A stretch of 64,000 bases of DNA from assembly GCA_963798855.1 (NCBI GenBank), contig CAWCUU010000001.1, positions 1,488,001 to 1,552,000 of the forward strand, written 5' to 3'. This DNA is from CAWCUU01 sp963798855. GTDB lineage: Bacteria > Gemmatimonadota > Gemmatimonadetes > Longimicrobiales > RSA9. The notes beneath the pieces were generated by a model. It saw only the letters and a program-made list of their open reading frames with translations, had not been told where the DNA came from and did not search any database. The position numbers and the translations under genes are program-made. Of this stretch, positions 16,322 to 28,182 are shown in pieces (the stretch's first letter is position 1; each line of letters starts with the position of its first letter).

Positions 16322-17340
16322 GGCCCCGTGTGCTCCTCGCTCGTGTGTCCGGCTTCTTCCTCGCGCGGTGCGTCGGCGACGATCAGCGTTCCCGACTCGC
16401 CGCGCACCGCCTGCAGGCCGCGATCCAGCCGCGCGATGCAGGCCCGGCCGCCGCCGCGGACGAACGCGACGGCTGCCTCCAGCTTCGGGCCCATGCTGCC
16501 ACGCCCGAGCTCGTCCTCGGCGAGAAGCGCCTCCGCCTCGCGGACCGTGATTCGCCGCCGCAGCTCCTGCCCGGGCGTGCCGTAGCCGCGGTAGATCCCT
16601 TCCACGTTCGTCAGGATCAGCAGCAGATCCGCTCCGACCTCGCGCGCCAGCACCTGCGCCGCCCGGTCCTTGTCGACCACGGCGTCAACGCCTTCGAGTC
16701 CGAGGCGCGGGTCCCGATATACCGGGGTCCCCCCGCCGCCCGCCGCGATCACGATCGTGCCCGCGCCGATGAGCCGGCGGATCTGTGCGCTCTCGACGAT
16801 CGACAGAGGTCGGGGCGACGGCACGAGCCGGCGCCACCCATCGCTCGTCTCGCCGACGCTCCAGCCGAGCTCATCGGAGAGCCGCCGGCCGGTCGCCTCG
16901 TCGAAGACGCGGCCGATCGGCTTTACCGGTTCCCGCGTCGCGGGATCGGTCGGGTCCACCAGTACCTGGGTGATGACCGTCGCGACATCGCGCTCGATGC
17001 GCTCGCGAGCCAGCGCGTTCTCCAAGGACTGCTGGATCATGTATCCGATCCAGCCGGCGGTCGCCGCGACCAGCACCCCGAGCGGGAGGGGCGGGAGGTG
17101 ACCCCGAGCCTCCTCATTGCGGCGCAGCTCGTCCCCGATCTGCGGCCCATTGCCGTGCACGATCGCGATGCGCCACCCCTCGCCTGCGAGCGAGACCACC
17201 GCGCCGAGGCTTTCGCGCGTGTGCGCGAACTGCTCGTGGATGTCGCCGCGCTCCCCCGGCGGAAGCAGCGCGTTGCCGCCGAGCGCCACGACGAGGATCG
17301 GACCGCCGGACGTCTCCCGGCTCTCGGGCAGCGGCATCAT
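16318..17340 (-). CDS. arcC: Carbamate kinase
   Basis: Amino-acid-kinase-fold enzyme that interconverts carbamoyl phosphate + ADP and carbamate + ATP. The 340 residues carry ILVVALGGNALLPP, VHGNGPQIGDELRRNE, VIAAGGGGTPVYRD, the carbamate-kinase signature DKDRAAQVLAREVGADLLLILT, and GSMGPKLEAAVAFVRGGG. Two adjacent ATGs (17340, 17337) are possible starts. It is translationally coupled to sucC (4-bp overlap), an unusual partner; no arcA or arcB is present. The upstream hairpin at 17369 separates it from UPF0182. Confidence 0.93.
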   Translation of the reverse strand: MMPLPESRETSGGPILVVALGGNALLPPGERGDIHEQFAHTRESLGAVVSLAGEGWRIAIVHGNGPQIGDELRRNEEARGHLPPLPLGVLVAATAGWIGYMIQQSLENALARERIERDVATVITQVLVDPTDPATREPVKPIGRVFDEATGRRLSDELGWSVGETSDGWRRLVPSPRPLSIVESAQIRRLIGAGTIVIAAGGGGTPVYRDPRLGLEGVDAVVDKDRAAQVLAREVGADLLLILTNVEGIYRGYGTPGQELRRRITVREAEALLAEDELGRGSMGPKLEAAVAFVRGGGRACIARLDRGLQAVRGESGTLIVADAPREEEAGHTSEEHTGP

Positions 17341-17368
17341 AACCCGGCCCCAGAGTGCTTGCAAGGCA

Positions 17369-17396
17369 CGAAACGGCGCGGAATTGCGCCGTTTCG
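17369..17396 (-). terminator. Hairpin after UPF0182 gene, possible terminator
   Basis: Perfect 11-base stem (CGAAACGGCGC pairs with GCGCCGTTTCG) around a 6-base loop, 14 bases past the UPF0182 stop and 28 bases before the arcC ATG. On the minus strand it is followed by TGCCTTGC, not a good T-run, so termination may be weak or the hairpin may act on mRNA stability. Confidence 0.5.
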
Positions 17397-17410
17397 AAGG
17401 CAGCACGAAA

Positions 17411-20146
17411 TCAAGCTCCGCCCGTCCCGGGAGACCCCTGCGGCCCGACGCGGGAAAGGAACGCGCGGAGGCGCTCCCACACCTCGCCGTACCCGGCCCA
17501 GTCGCCCGCCTTGAGCCGGTCTTCCGCCTGCTGCATCAACTCGAGAGCCTGCCCCGCCCAACCGGGCACGACTGGCGCCTTCGGCGCTCCCGCCGTGTCG
17601 CCGCCGGCGTTCGTCGAGGTGGGGGGGCCGCCACCGGTCAGGGCGGAAACCGCGTCGGCGAGTGTGGGAGCCATGCTGACGTCGGTGCCGTCGCTGACGG
17701 CGACTTCCTTGAGCTCGGGGATCGAGTTCTCGCGTGAGGAGAGGTAGAGCGGCACCACGTAGAGGAAGGAGCTGTCCACCGGCACGATGCGCAGGTGTCC
17801 GACGTCCACGTCGCTGCCGCCCTGTCGCCAGAGCGTGAAGTTCTGCGAGATCGTCTGGTCCTGCTCGATCAGCGCGTGGACCTGCGTGGGCCCGGGGACC
17901 TGCCGGTCGCGCGGGAGCTCGAGCAGGACGAGCTTGCCGTAGTTGGGCGGGTCGCTGCGCGCGACGAGGAGCGCCGTCATGTTGTGGCGCTCCCGTGCGA
18001 CGAAGGGCGCCATCAGCAGAAACTCCGACTTCGAGCTACCGGGCAGAGGCAGGGTGAGGTAGCTCGGCTCGAACGGTCGGGGCACGCCCTCAGCGCCCGC
18101 CTCGTTCGCGAGCGCCCATACGTCCTGGCCGGCGAAGAAGCTCTCCGGACGCAGCAGGTGGTACTCCTCGAGCACGCGGCCCTGGGTGCGCAGAAGCTCC
18201 GTCGGATAACGCAGGTGCCGGCGGAGCTCGGCCGGCATCGTCTCGATTGGACGGACGAGGCCGGGGAAGACGCGGCGAAACGTCTCGAGCACAGGATCGC
18301 TCGAGTCTACCGCGTACAAGACGACGTCACCGGTGACCGCGTCCACGGTCGCCTTCACGCTCCCTCTCAGGTAGCGTACCCGTCCCACGTCCGGCAGATC
18401 GACCGGCCGGGAGAGCGGGTACGTCCCCGAGGCCGTGTAGCCGTCCACCATCCACACGATGCGCCCGTCGTACAGCACGGGAATCGGATCGGAATCCCAC
18501 ACGATCCAACGGGCGAGCGCGCGCAGGCGAGCGGACAGCGTACGCTTGTAGACGATGCGGCTGTTGCGCGTCAGCTCTCCGGAGAAGAGCAGGTTCTTCT
18601 CGCCGAAATGCCAGGCAAAAGCGAGCAGCCGCGGCAGAGAGCCGAGCCGTACGCCGGCCGGGAAGTCGCGGCCTGGCGTGCCGGTGAAGGCGCTGTCGCG
18701 ACCCGGTACGATGACGACGTAGTCGTCCATCGTCTCGGCGAAGAAGAGGGTCGGGTCGGTGAGGCGCACGTCGGCCGGCGCCGCGGGACTCCGCTCGATC
18801 GGCTTCAGGTTCTCGATCCAGTAGACCGGCTCGCCCTTGTCCGTCACCTCGTCCGCTGCGGTCACGACCGCCCCCCAGCCCTGTACGTAACGGGGGTTGA
18901 GACGGAGGTTCTGCCACGTCCGCAATGCCTGCTGCAGTCCGGCCGGCTGGAACTCGCGGGCCGAGATCGCGACCTGCCGCTCCTGCCCCTGCGGACCGTA
19001 GCGGTCCAGGTCCACGTCGCTGAAGCGGTAGTAGTTGTAGATCGCCTCGACTTGAGTGAAGTTCGTCCGCAGCGGCTCCCGGTCCCAGAGCGGCAGTCTC
19101 TCCAGGAGGGGTGTCACGTCCGCCGCGCTCAGCGAGCCCGGCGCATAGGGGTACGCGAGACGGCTCATGTCCGCGAGCCCGTACGCCCTCCGCGTGAAGT
19201 CGAGGTTCCAGGCAATGTAGGGTCGTTCGCTGGCGAGCTGATTCGGCTCGACGCGTAGCTTCTGGATGACGGCCGGATAGGCCTGCTGTAGCGCGAGCGC
19301 GCCGGTGGCGAAGGCGCCGATCGCGGCAAGCGCGGGGAGCCACCGTCCTCGCCAGCCGGAGTAGGCGAGCGCTATGGCGACGGCGAGCGCCAGCGCCGCG
19401 ACCGCGGTCATGGCCGGCAGGCGGGCGCGCACGTCCGTGTAGCCGACCCAGGGGCCGGGGGCGAGGAGCACCTCGTAGCGCCCCAGCCAGATCCTGAACG
19501 CCATGAGCAGCGTGAGCGCGGCCGCGAGCGAGATCAGATGAACGCGCGCCTGGTATGCCGCGATGAGGTGCCGGTCGTGCCAGCGGATCATGCCGAGCAG
19601 AGCGTATCCGATGCCGACGAGCAAGACGCTCCAGAGGACCGCGAGCAGCAGGAAGTCGAAGAGCCGGCGCAGCAGTGGCAGCGTGAACACGAAGAAGCCA
19701 ATGTCACGCCCGAAGACTGGATCGCGCGCACCCCAGGCGGGGTGGCGCAGCCAGGCGAGGGCGGCGATGCCAGCGTCGCCGCCGAACTGCATGGCGGCGA
19801 GCCACCAGCCTGCCAGGATCGCGATGACGGTGACGAGGAGCACCAGGTGGCGCCGTGGGACCTGCTCGGCGATCTCGAGGTTACCGTAGCGGCGGCGGAG
19901 CTGGACGGTGCCGAGGCGGCGGATCACCAGCGCGAGGTTCGCGAGCACGATCGAGCCGGCCAGGATCGTGCCCAGCAGCTGGACGACGAGGTTCGCTCCG
20001 ATGCGCCTCCAGAACACGCCGGCGTAGCCGACGGCGCCGTACCAGAGGGCGTCGGTATACAGCCCGACGGCCGCGCTGCCGCCGAGCAGCAGGAGCAGCA
20101 GCGCGGCTCCGAGGCCGAGGAGCAGGCGACCGCGTCGCCCGATCAT
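17411..20146 (-). CDS. UPF0182 (COG1615) family membrane protein
   Basis: Large protein of 911 residues. The first 300 residues contain about seven transmembrane helices, beginning GRRGRLLLGLGAALLLLLLGG. The rest is a big extracytoplasmic domain with family-type sequence such as RPYIAWNLDFTRRAYGL, LTDPTLFFAETMDDYVVIVPG and YPTELLRTQGRVLEEYHL, and an Ala/Pro-rich tail. Function of the family is unknown. ATG at 20146 is chosen because it lies 1 base after the mutase stop; the frame is open a little further, which would overlap the upstream gene. It is in one transcript with the phosphohexomutase. Confidence 0.9.
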   Translation of the reverse strand: MIGRRGRLLLGLGAALLLLLLGGSAAVGLYTDALWYGAVGYAGVFWRRIGANLVVQLLGTILAGSIVLANLALVIRRLGTVQLRRRYGNLEIAEQVPRRHLVLLVTVIAILAGWWLAAMQFGGDAGIAALAWLRHPAWGARDPVFGRDIGFFVFTLPLLRRLFDFLLLAVLWSVLLVGIGYALLGMIRWHDRHLIAAYQARVHLISLAAALTLLMAFRIWLGRYEVLLAPGPWVGYTDVRARLPAMTAVAALALAVAIALAYSGWRGRWLPALAAIGAFATGALALQQAYPAVIQKLRVEPNQLASERPYIAWNLDFTRRAYGLADMSRLAYPYAPGSLSAADVTPLLERLPLWDREPLRTNFTQVEAIYNYYRFSDVDLDRYGPQGQERQVAISAREFQPAGLQQALRTWQNLRLNPRYVQGWGAVVTAADEVTDKGEPVYWIENLKPIERSPAAPADVRLTDPTLFFAETMDDYVVIVPGRDSAFTGTPGRDFPAGVRLGSLPRLLAFAWHFGEKNLLFSGELTRNSRIVYKRTLSARLRALARWIVWDSDPIPVLYDGRIVWMVDGYTASGTYPLSRPVDLPDVGRVRYLRGSVKATVDAVTGDVVLYAVDSSDPVLETFRRVFPGLVRPIETMPAELRRHLRYPTELLRTQGRVLEEYHLLRPESFFAGQDVWALANEAGAEGVPRPFEPSYLTLPLPGSSKSEFLLMAPFVARERHNMTALLVARSDPPNYGKLVLLELPRDRQVPGPTQVHALIEQDQTISQNFTLWRQGGSDVDVGHLRIVPVDSSFLYVVPLYLSSRENSIPELKEVAVSDGTDVSMAPTLADAVSALTGGGPPTSTNAGGDTAGAPKAPVVPGWAGQALELMQQAEDRLKAGDWAGYGEVWERLRAFLSRVGPQGSPGTGGA

Positions 20147-20147
20147 C

Positions 20148-21515
20148 CTACAGCTCGACTCCCTGACCGCGCAGCCACTCCTCGAAGGTGCCACGGATCG
20201 ACGCGAGCGTCGCGTCGTCGCGGGCCTCGAAGCGGAGCACTAGGACCGGCTGCGTGTTGGAGGCGCGCAGCAGCCCCCAGCCGCCGTCGAACAGCACGCG
20301 GGCGCCGTCCACGTCGATCACCTCGTGGTCCCGCCTGAAGTCGCTGACGGCTCGCTCCACGATCTCCCACTTCCGCTGCTCGTCGACCTCGACTCGGATC
20401 TCGGGAGTCGACACGTACTTCGGGAACTCCGCGACCAGCTCCGAGAGCGGGCGCCCCTTGCGCGCGAGCAGGTCCACCAGGCGGCATGCCGCGTACGGCG
20501 CATCGTCGAAGCCGTAATAGTCGTCCGCTATGCACAGGTGACCGGAGAGCTCGCCGGCCACCGTCGCGCCGACCTCCTTCATCTTCTTCTTGATGAGCGA
20601 GTGCCCGGTCTTCCACATGATGGGCTCGCCGCCCGCCGCACGGTACACCTCCGGCACGGCCTGCGAGCACTTCACGTCGAAGACGAGCTTCTGGCCTCCT
20701 CCCCTCCGCTCCAGCACGTCGAGCGCGAACAGCAGCAGCAGCAGGTCGCCGCGCACCACATCGCCGTTCTCGTCGACGGCCCCGAGCCGGTCGGCGTCGC
20801 CGTCCAGGGCGATCCCGAGATCGGCTCCCTGTTCGCGCACCTTCGCGATCATGTCCCGGATGTACTCGTCGACCGTCGGGTCCGGGTGGTGATTGGGAAA
20901 GGTGCCGTCGGAAGTGCAGTAGAGAGGAATGACCTGCGCGCCAATGCCTCCGAGCAGCTCCGTCGCCACCAGGCTTCCCGTGCCGTTGCCGCAGTCGACC
21001 ACCACCCTGAGCGGACGCGAGATCTTGAAGCGTCGCGTCACGTCCTCAATGTAAGCCGGCAGCACGTTCCTCAAGTGCAGCTCGCCGCTGCCGCTCGTGT
21101 AGTCTTCTTCTTCGATGCGCCGGCGCATGCGCTGGATGTCCTCCCCGAACAGCGTGCGCCCGCCCGCCGTCATCTTGAAGCCGTTGTACTCCGGCGGGTT
21201 GTGCGAGCCGGTGATCTGCAGGCCACCGTCGGCTTCGTAGTGCAGCGTCGCAAAATACAGGGTCGGTGTGGGCACGGTCTCGACATCGAGCACGTCCACG
21301 CCCGCCTCGCGAATTCCCCTGATGACGCCGGCAGCGAGCTGGGGCGAGCTCGGCCGGTTGTCGTGTCCGACCACGACCGTGAGCTCGCGGTCCATGCCGA
21401 GCTCGCGGCGCACCTCGCTCGCGTACGCCCGGCCGATCCAGACCGGCACCTCCCCGGTCAGATCCTCGTCCACCACCCCGCGGATGTCATATTCCCTGAA
21501 TATGTCAGGATTCAT
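20148..21515 (-). CDS. Phosphomannomutase/phosphoglucomutase
   Basis: Alpha-D-phosphohexomutase of 455 residues that interconverts hexose 6- and 1-phosphates for surface polysaccharide precursors. It has the four family motifs in order: phosphoserine TGSHNPPEYNGFKMT, metal loop ALDGDADRLGAVDENG, sugar loop GELSGHLCIADDYYGFDD, and phosphate-binding RASNTQPVLVLRFEA. The N-terminus FREYDIRGVVDEDLT is typical of AlgC/ManB. Substrate preference (mannose or glucose) cannot be settled from sequence. Confidence 0.93.
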   Translation of the reverse strand: MNPDIFREYDIRGVVDEDLTGEVPVWIGRAYASEVRRELGMDRELTVVVGHDNRPSSPQLAAGVIRGIREAGVDVLDVETVPTPTLYFATLHYEADGGLQITGSHNPPEYNGFKMTAGGRTLFGEDIQRMRRRIEEEDYTSGSGELHLRNVLPAYIEDVTRRFKISRPLRVVVDCGNGTGSLVATELLGGIGAQVIPLYCTSDGTFPNHHPDPTVDEYIRDMIAKVREQGADLGIALDGDADRLGAVDENGDVVRGDLLLLLFALDVLERRGGGQKLVFDVKCSQAVPEVYRAAGGEPIMWKTGHSLIKKKMKEVGATVAGELSGHLCIADDYYGFDDAPYAACRLVDLLARKGRPLSELVAEFPKYVSTPEIRVEVDEQRKWEIVERAVSDFRRDHEVIDVDGARVLFDGGWGLLRASNTQPVLVLRFEARDDATLASIRGTFEEWLRGQGVEL

Positions 21516-21541
21516 TCGCTCTCCTGGTTCGTCGCCCTGCC

Positions 21542-21592
21542 CCGTCCGGTCAGCAAGCTAGGGTTGCGGCGCACTCGAGGGCAACCGGACGG
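21542..21592. other. Imperfect stem-loop upstream of phosphohexomutase
   Basis: CCGTCCGGT (21542 to 21550) pairs with ACCGGACGG (21584 to 21592), and GGTTGC (21562) with GCAACC (21581), competing within one structure. It lies between the mobile-looking element and the mutase gene. It may be a nuo-operon terminator or a leader structure; there is no T-run. Confidence 0.35.
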
Positions 21593-21598
21593 AGCGCC

Positions 21599-21783
21599 TA
21601 GCAGGTCGCTGAAGAACTGGGGTGCGGCCGCGCATGCGCCCTGTGGGTTGCAGGCGGCACGGGGCCATCTCCAGCGTTGGCGCTCCTCCGCGATGGCATC
21701 CGACATCGCGTCGTCGCGCCGCCTCGGATCTGGCCCCGTGGCGCCCGCAACGCGGCTCGCTCCAGTTCTTCAGCGACCTGCTA
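21599..21783. mobile_element. 185-bp palindromic element with 22-bp perfect terminal inverted repeats (MITE/REP-like)
   Basis: Positions 21599 to 21620 and 21762 to 21783 are perfect inverted copies (each reading inward from TAGCAGGTCGC). A second pair, 21647 to 21667 and 21731 to 21751, matches in 19 of 21 bases, and a small GCGATG/CATCGC pair sits at the centre, so the whole element could fold back on itself. No transposase is inside, and no clear target-site duplication flanks it. The low-coordinate end of the right terminus gives the TAG stop of nuoN. It resembles miniature transposon or REP-type elements mobilised in trans; no second copy is in the window. Confidence 0.75.
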
Positions 21784-23247
21784 ATGCAGCGCGCTGGCCT
21801 GCGCGACGCGGAGGAGGAGGCCGGGGAAGATTCCGAGCAGGATGATGCCGGCGATCGCGATGCCGAGGGCGACGCGGACACCGGGCGCGACGGCGAAGCG
21901 CTCGGCCGGCTCGGCCGGGTCGCGGAACCACATGTACCACGCCACGCGCAGGTAGTACCAGTAGGACAGCAGTGACGTCAGCACCAGGAGCACGGCGAGC
22001 AGGACGAGGCCCTTCTCGAGCGCAGCGCGCAGGATGAAAACCTTGCCGATGAAGCCGCCCGTGAGCGGGAAGCCGGCCAGGGACAGAAGGCACACGGTCA
22101 TGGCGACGCCTAGAAACGGCTGCTTCCAGCCGAGCCCGCTGTACGACTCCAGCTCCAGCCGCTCCTCCCCGCGGCCACCCACGACGAGCAGCACGGCGAA
22201 CGCGCCGATCGTCATGAGGGTGTAGACGACCAGATAGAACAGGAACGCGGCGCTCCCGAGGGCGCTGGCGGCGACCAGGGCCACCAGCAGGTAGCCGGCG
22301 TGCGCGACGCTGGAGTAGGCGAGCATGCGCTTGACGTTGCCTTCCACCAGCGCGATCAGGTTCGCGACGAGCATCGTCAGCGCGGCGATCCAGGCGAGCG
22401 CGATGCCCCAGCGGCCGTACAGCCCCGGAAACGCCACGAGGAAGACGCGCAGGAACGCGGCGAAGGCGGCCGCCTTCACGGCCGCGGCCATGTACGCGGT
22501 GATCGGCGCGGGCGCTCCCTGGTAGGCGTCGGGCGTCCACATGTGGAAGGGGACCGCGGCGACCTTGAAGGCGAATCCGACGGCGAGGAGCGCCATCCCC
22601 GTGAGGATCAGCGGACTCGCGTTCACCGCCTCCGTGCCGATCGCGCGCGCGATGTCGAGCAGGTTCACGGAGCCGGCGCCGCCGTAGACGAGCGCGATGC
22701 CGAAGACGAAGAACGCGCTCGAGAAAGCGCCGAGCAGGAAGTATTTGAGCGCGGCCTCCGCGGAGCGGCGGTCGCGGCGGTTGGCGCCCGTCAGCACGTA
22801 CACGGCGATGGAGAGCAGCTCCAGGCCGAGAAACGTGATGATCAGATCCTGCGCGCCCGCGAATAGCATCATCCCGACCGCGGCGAAGAGCACCAGCGAG
22901 TAAATCTCGCCGAGGCTGATCCCCTCGATCTCGAGATAGCGGTGGGCGATCAGCACGAACAGCCCGGCGGCGCCCAGGAAGATGAAGTTGCTGAAGACGC
23001 GGAAGTGATCGAGGGCGATCATCCCGCCCGGTTGGGCCGGGCTCACCCCGAGCAGCCAGCCATTGGCCGCCCCGGCGGCCGCGATGCCGATCAGCGAGAG
23101 CCAGGCAATCGCCGGCCCGGAGGGGCCGCTCCGGTCGCCCTTCTGGAAGACGTCCACCAGCAGCACGACCATGGCCACGACCGACAGCACGATCTCGGGC
23201 AGCAGCGCCCAGAAGTAGTTGGCCTGGTTCGAGAGATCGATCACCAT
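21781..23247 (-). CDS. nuoN: NADH-quinone oxidoreductase subunit N
   Basis: Antiporter-like membrane subunit of complex I, 488 residues with about 14 predicted helices. Key features are the conserved glutamate region FAGAQDLIITFLGLELLSIA, the lysine helix LKYFLLGAFSSAFFVFGIAL, and FKVAAVPFHMWTPDAYQGAP. It pumps protons together with NuoL and NuoM. Last gene of the operon, 24 bp after nuoM. Its TAG stop lies within the terminal repeat of the element at 21599 to 21783, so the C-terminus (ASALH) may have been changed by insertion. Confidence 0.96.
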   Translation of the reverse strand: MVIDLSNQANYFWALLPEIVLSVVAMVVLLVDVFQKGDRSGPSGPAIAWLSLIGIAAAGAANGWLLGVSPAQPGGMIALDHFRVFSNFIFLGAAGLFVLIAHRYLEIEGISLGEIYSLVLFAAVGMMLFAGAQDLIITFLGLELLSIAVYVLTGANRRDRRSAEAALKYFLLGAFSSAFFVFGIALVYGGAGSVNLLDIARAIGTEAVNASPLILTGMALLAVGFAFKVAAVPFHMWTPDAYQGAPAPITAYMAAAVKAAAFAAFLRVFLVAFPGLYGRWGIALAWIAALTMLVANLIALVEGNVKRMLAYSSVAHAGYLLVALVAASALGSAAFLFYLVVYTLMTIGAFAVLLVVGGRGEERLELESYSGLGWKQPFLGVAMTVCLLSLAGFPLTGGFIGKVFILRAALEKGLVLLAVLLVLTSLLSYWYYLRVAWYMWFRDPAEPAERFAVAPGVRVALGIAIAGIILLGIFPGLLLRVAQASALH

Positions 23248-23271
23248 GTCGCCGCTGCCGCTGCCCCGTCG

Positions 23272-24848
23272 CTAGTTGCCCTGTCCGGCGCCCGGCGGCA
23301 CCGGCACGATGATGTCCGCCACCCGCGCCGGCGTCGCCGGGCGGTTGGCCTCCACGTACGAGACCAGCTGGGTGATGGACGCGTCCATCCGGTCGAGGAA
23401 CGGCTTCGGGTACACCCCCAGCCAGAGCATCCCGATGAGCAGCGGCGCGAGGACGGCGATCTCGCGGCGGCTCAGGTCGGGGATGTGTCGATTCTCCGCC
23501 CGATCGAGCTTGTTGAAAACGATCTTCTGCACCATCGGCAGCATGTAATAGGCGGCAAAGATGACGCCGGCCGCGCCGATCGTCGCCACCCACGGGTGAG
23601 TCTCGAAGGTGCCCAGCAGTGACAGGAACTCCCCGACGAAGCCGCTCAGGCCGGGCAAGCCGATGCTCGCCAGCGCGGTGATGACGAACGCGGTCGCGAA
23701 GAGCGGCATCACGGCCGCGAGGCCGCCGAAGTCGCTGATCAGCCGTGTGTGCCGTCGCTCGTAGAGCATGCCGAGCAGCAGGAACATCGCCCCGGTCGAG
23801 AGCCCGTGCGACAGCATGACCATCATTCCGCCGGCCAGGCCGATCGTCGTCAGCGCGAAGATGCCGAGCACGATGAACCCCATATGCGCCACGGACGTGT
23901 ATGCGATCAGCTTCTTCGCGTCCGGCTGGACGGCCGCGACCCAGGCGGCGTAGACGATGCCGATGAGCCCCAGCACCATCATTGTCATCACGATCGTGGG
24001 GTGGGTCGACGCCTGCGGGAAGAACGGCAGCAGGAAGCGCAGGTAGCCGTATGTGCCGAGCTTGAGCAGGATCGCCGCCAGGACGACCGAGCCCGGCGTC
24101 GGTGCTTCGACGTGCGCATCCGGCAGCCAGGTGTGCAGCGGGAAGAGCGGCACCTTGATGGAGAACGCGAGCGCGAAGGCGATGAACAGCCAGAACTGCT
24201 CGCGGAAGCTGAGCGGCACGCGCAGCAGGTCCACGTACGCGAATGAGACGTCGCCCGTCAGCGCCCGGTACTTGAAGAAGAGGTAGAGGATCGCGACGAG
24301 CATCAACAGCGAGCCGAGCGTCGTGTACAGGAAGAACTTGATCGCCGCGTAGACCCGCCGCTCGCCGCCCCAGATCCCGATGATGAAGTACATCGGGATC
24401 AGCATCAGCTCCCAGAAAATGAAGAACAGGAACAGGTCGAGCGAGACGAAGGCCCCGATCACGCCCGTCTCCAGCAGCAGCATCATCGCGTAGAACGCCT
24501 TCTCGCGCTGCTGGATGTAGCGGTAGGAGCCGAGGATCGCGAGCGGCATGATGAGCGTGGTGAGCAGCACCAGCAGCAGGCTGATGCCATCCACTCCCAC
24601 CCGATAGGTGATGCCCCACTCGGGGATCCACGGCAGCGACATTCCGAACTGGAAGCCCTGCGCCGCGCTGTTGAACGTGAACCAGAGCGGGACCGAGGCC
24701 GCGAACACGAGCACGGAGGCCCAGAACGCGAGCTGCTTCGCGATTCGCTCCGGCGCGACCAGCACGACGAGCATCCCGACGACCGGGAACCAGATCAGGA
24801 AGTGGACCGCCCACTCCGAGAAGCCCGGAGCCTGCTGAATGGCGTCCA

Positions 24849-24849
<1 letters not shown>
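23272..24849 (-). CDS. nuoM: NADH-quinone oxidoreductase subunit M
   Basis: Antiporter-like proton-pumping subunit, 525 residues. It shows the helix with LFFIFWELMLIPMYFIIGIWG (key Glu), LAFSIKVPLFPLHTWLPDAH (key Lys and His, the last repeated in all NuoLMN), and AYTSVAHMGFIVLGIF. The start overlaps the nuoL stop by one base. Length and helix number are normal. Confidence 0.97.
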
Positions 24850-26876
<2,027 letters not shown>

Positions 26877-26882
26877 GCTACG

Positions 26883-27176
26883 CTACCATCGCAGGAGGGT
26901 GAAGTCCTCGGCGTCCACCGTTTCCGTCAGGCGGAACAGCGAGATCACGATGGCCAGCCCGACGGCCGCCTCCGCGGCAGCCACGGCCATGACGAAGAAG
27001 ACGTAGACCTGCCCCTCGATCCCGACCGAGCGCGAGACCGCGACGAACGCGAGGTTCGCGGCGTTCAGCATGAGCTCGACGCACATGAACATGACGATCG
27101 CGTTGCGGCGGATCACGACGCCGAACACGCCGATCGAGAAGAGCAGCCCCGCGAGCCACAGCGACCAGGTCAGCAC
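26883..27176 (-). CDS. nuoK: NADH-quinone oxidoreductase subunit K
   Basis: Small three-helix subunit of 97 residues. The two buried glutamates of the proton path are visible in MFMCVELMLNAANLAFVA and AAAEAAVGLAIVISLFR. It is one base from nuoJ and 6 bp before nuoL. Confidence 0.95.
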   Translation of the reverse strand: MLTWSLWLAGLLFSIGVFGVVIRRNAIVMFMCVELMLNAANLAFVAVSRSVGIEGQVYVFFVMAVAAAEAAVGLAIVISLFRLTETVDAEDFTLLRW

Positions 27177-27177
27177 G

Positions 27178-27683
<506 letters not shown>

Positions 27684-27687
<4 letters not shown>

Positions 27688-28181
27688 TCGCCGCGCGGGT
27701 CGCTCGGGTCCCAGAGGTTCGTGACCGGGTGGTCCTGCGCCATCAGCCGGTCCAGATCGTAGATGAAGCGCTCCCGCGTGTACTCGGAGTTCTCGAAGTC
27801 GACGCCGACGTGGATCGCCTCGACCGGGCAGACCTCCTGGCACATGCCGCAGAAGATGCAGCGGAACTCATCGATCTCGTAGACGATCGGATAGCGGTTG
27901 CCCTGGTCGTCCTCGCCCGGCACGAGCCGGATGCAGTTCGCCGGACAGATCGTCGGGCACAGCCCGCACGCCACGCACTTCGGGCGCCCGTCCGCGTGCA
28001 CCTCCATGCGGTGGGTGCCACGCCAGCGCGGCGACAGGTCCGGCTTCACGTCCGGGTACTCCAGCGTCTTCTTGTGCGGCTCGACGAGGTGGCGGAACGT
28101 GAGCGCCATCCCCTTCATCGTCGCCCGCAGGTAGGACGTCCCCTGCTCGGGTCGACGCACCGTCTTCGTGCCGATCGCCAT
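27684..28181 (-). CDS. nuoI: NADH-quinone oxidoreductase subunit I
   Basis: Ferredoxin-like subunit carrying clusters N6a and N6b in the peripheral arm. Of 165 residues, the two [4Fe-4S] motifs are CVACGLCPTICPANCI and CIFCGMCQEVCPVEAI. The N-terminus includes MKGMALTFRHL, the membrane-associating helix. It overlaps nuoJ by 4 bp and follows nuoH by 1 base. Confidence 0.97.
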
Positions 28182-28182
28182 G

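Noticed and set aside
21622..21975. Plus-strand frame containing QFFSDLL
   Set aside because: Arises from the terminal repeat of the palindromic element and runs antisense to nuoN.
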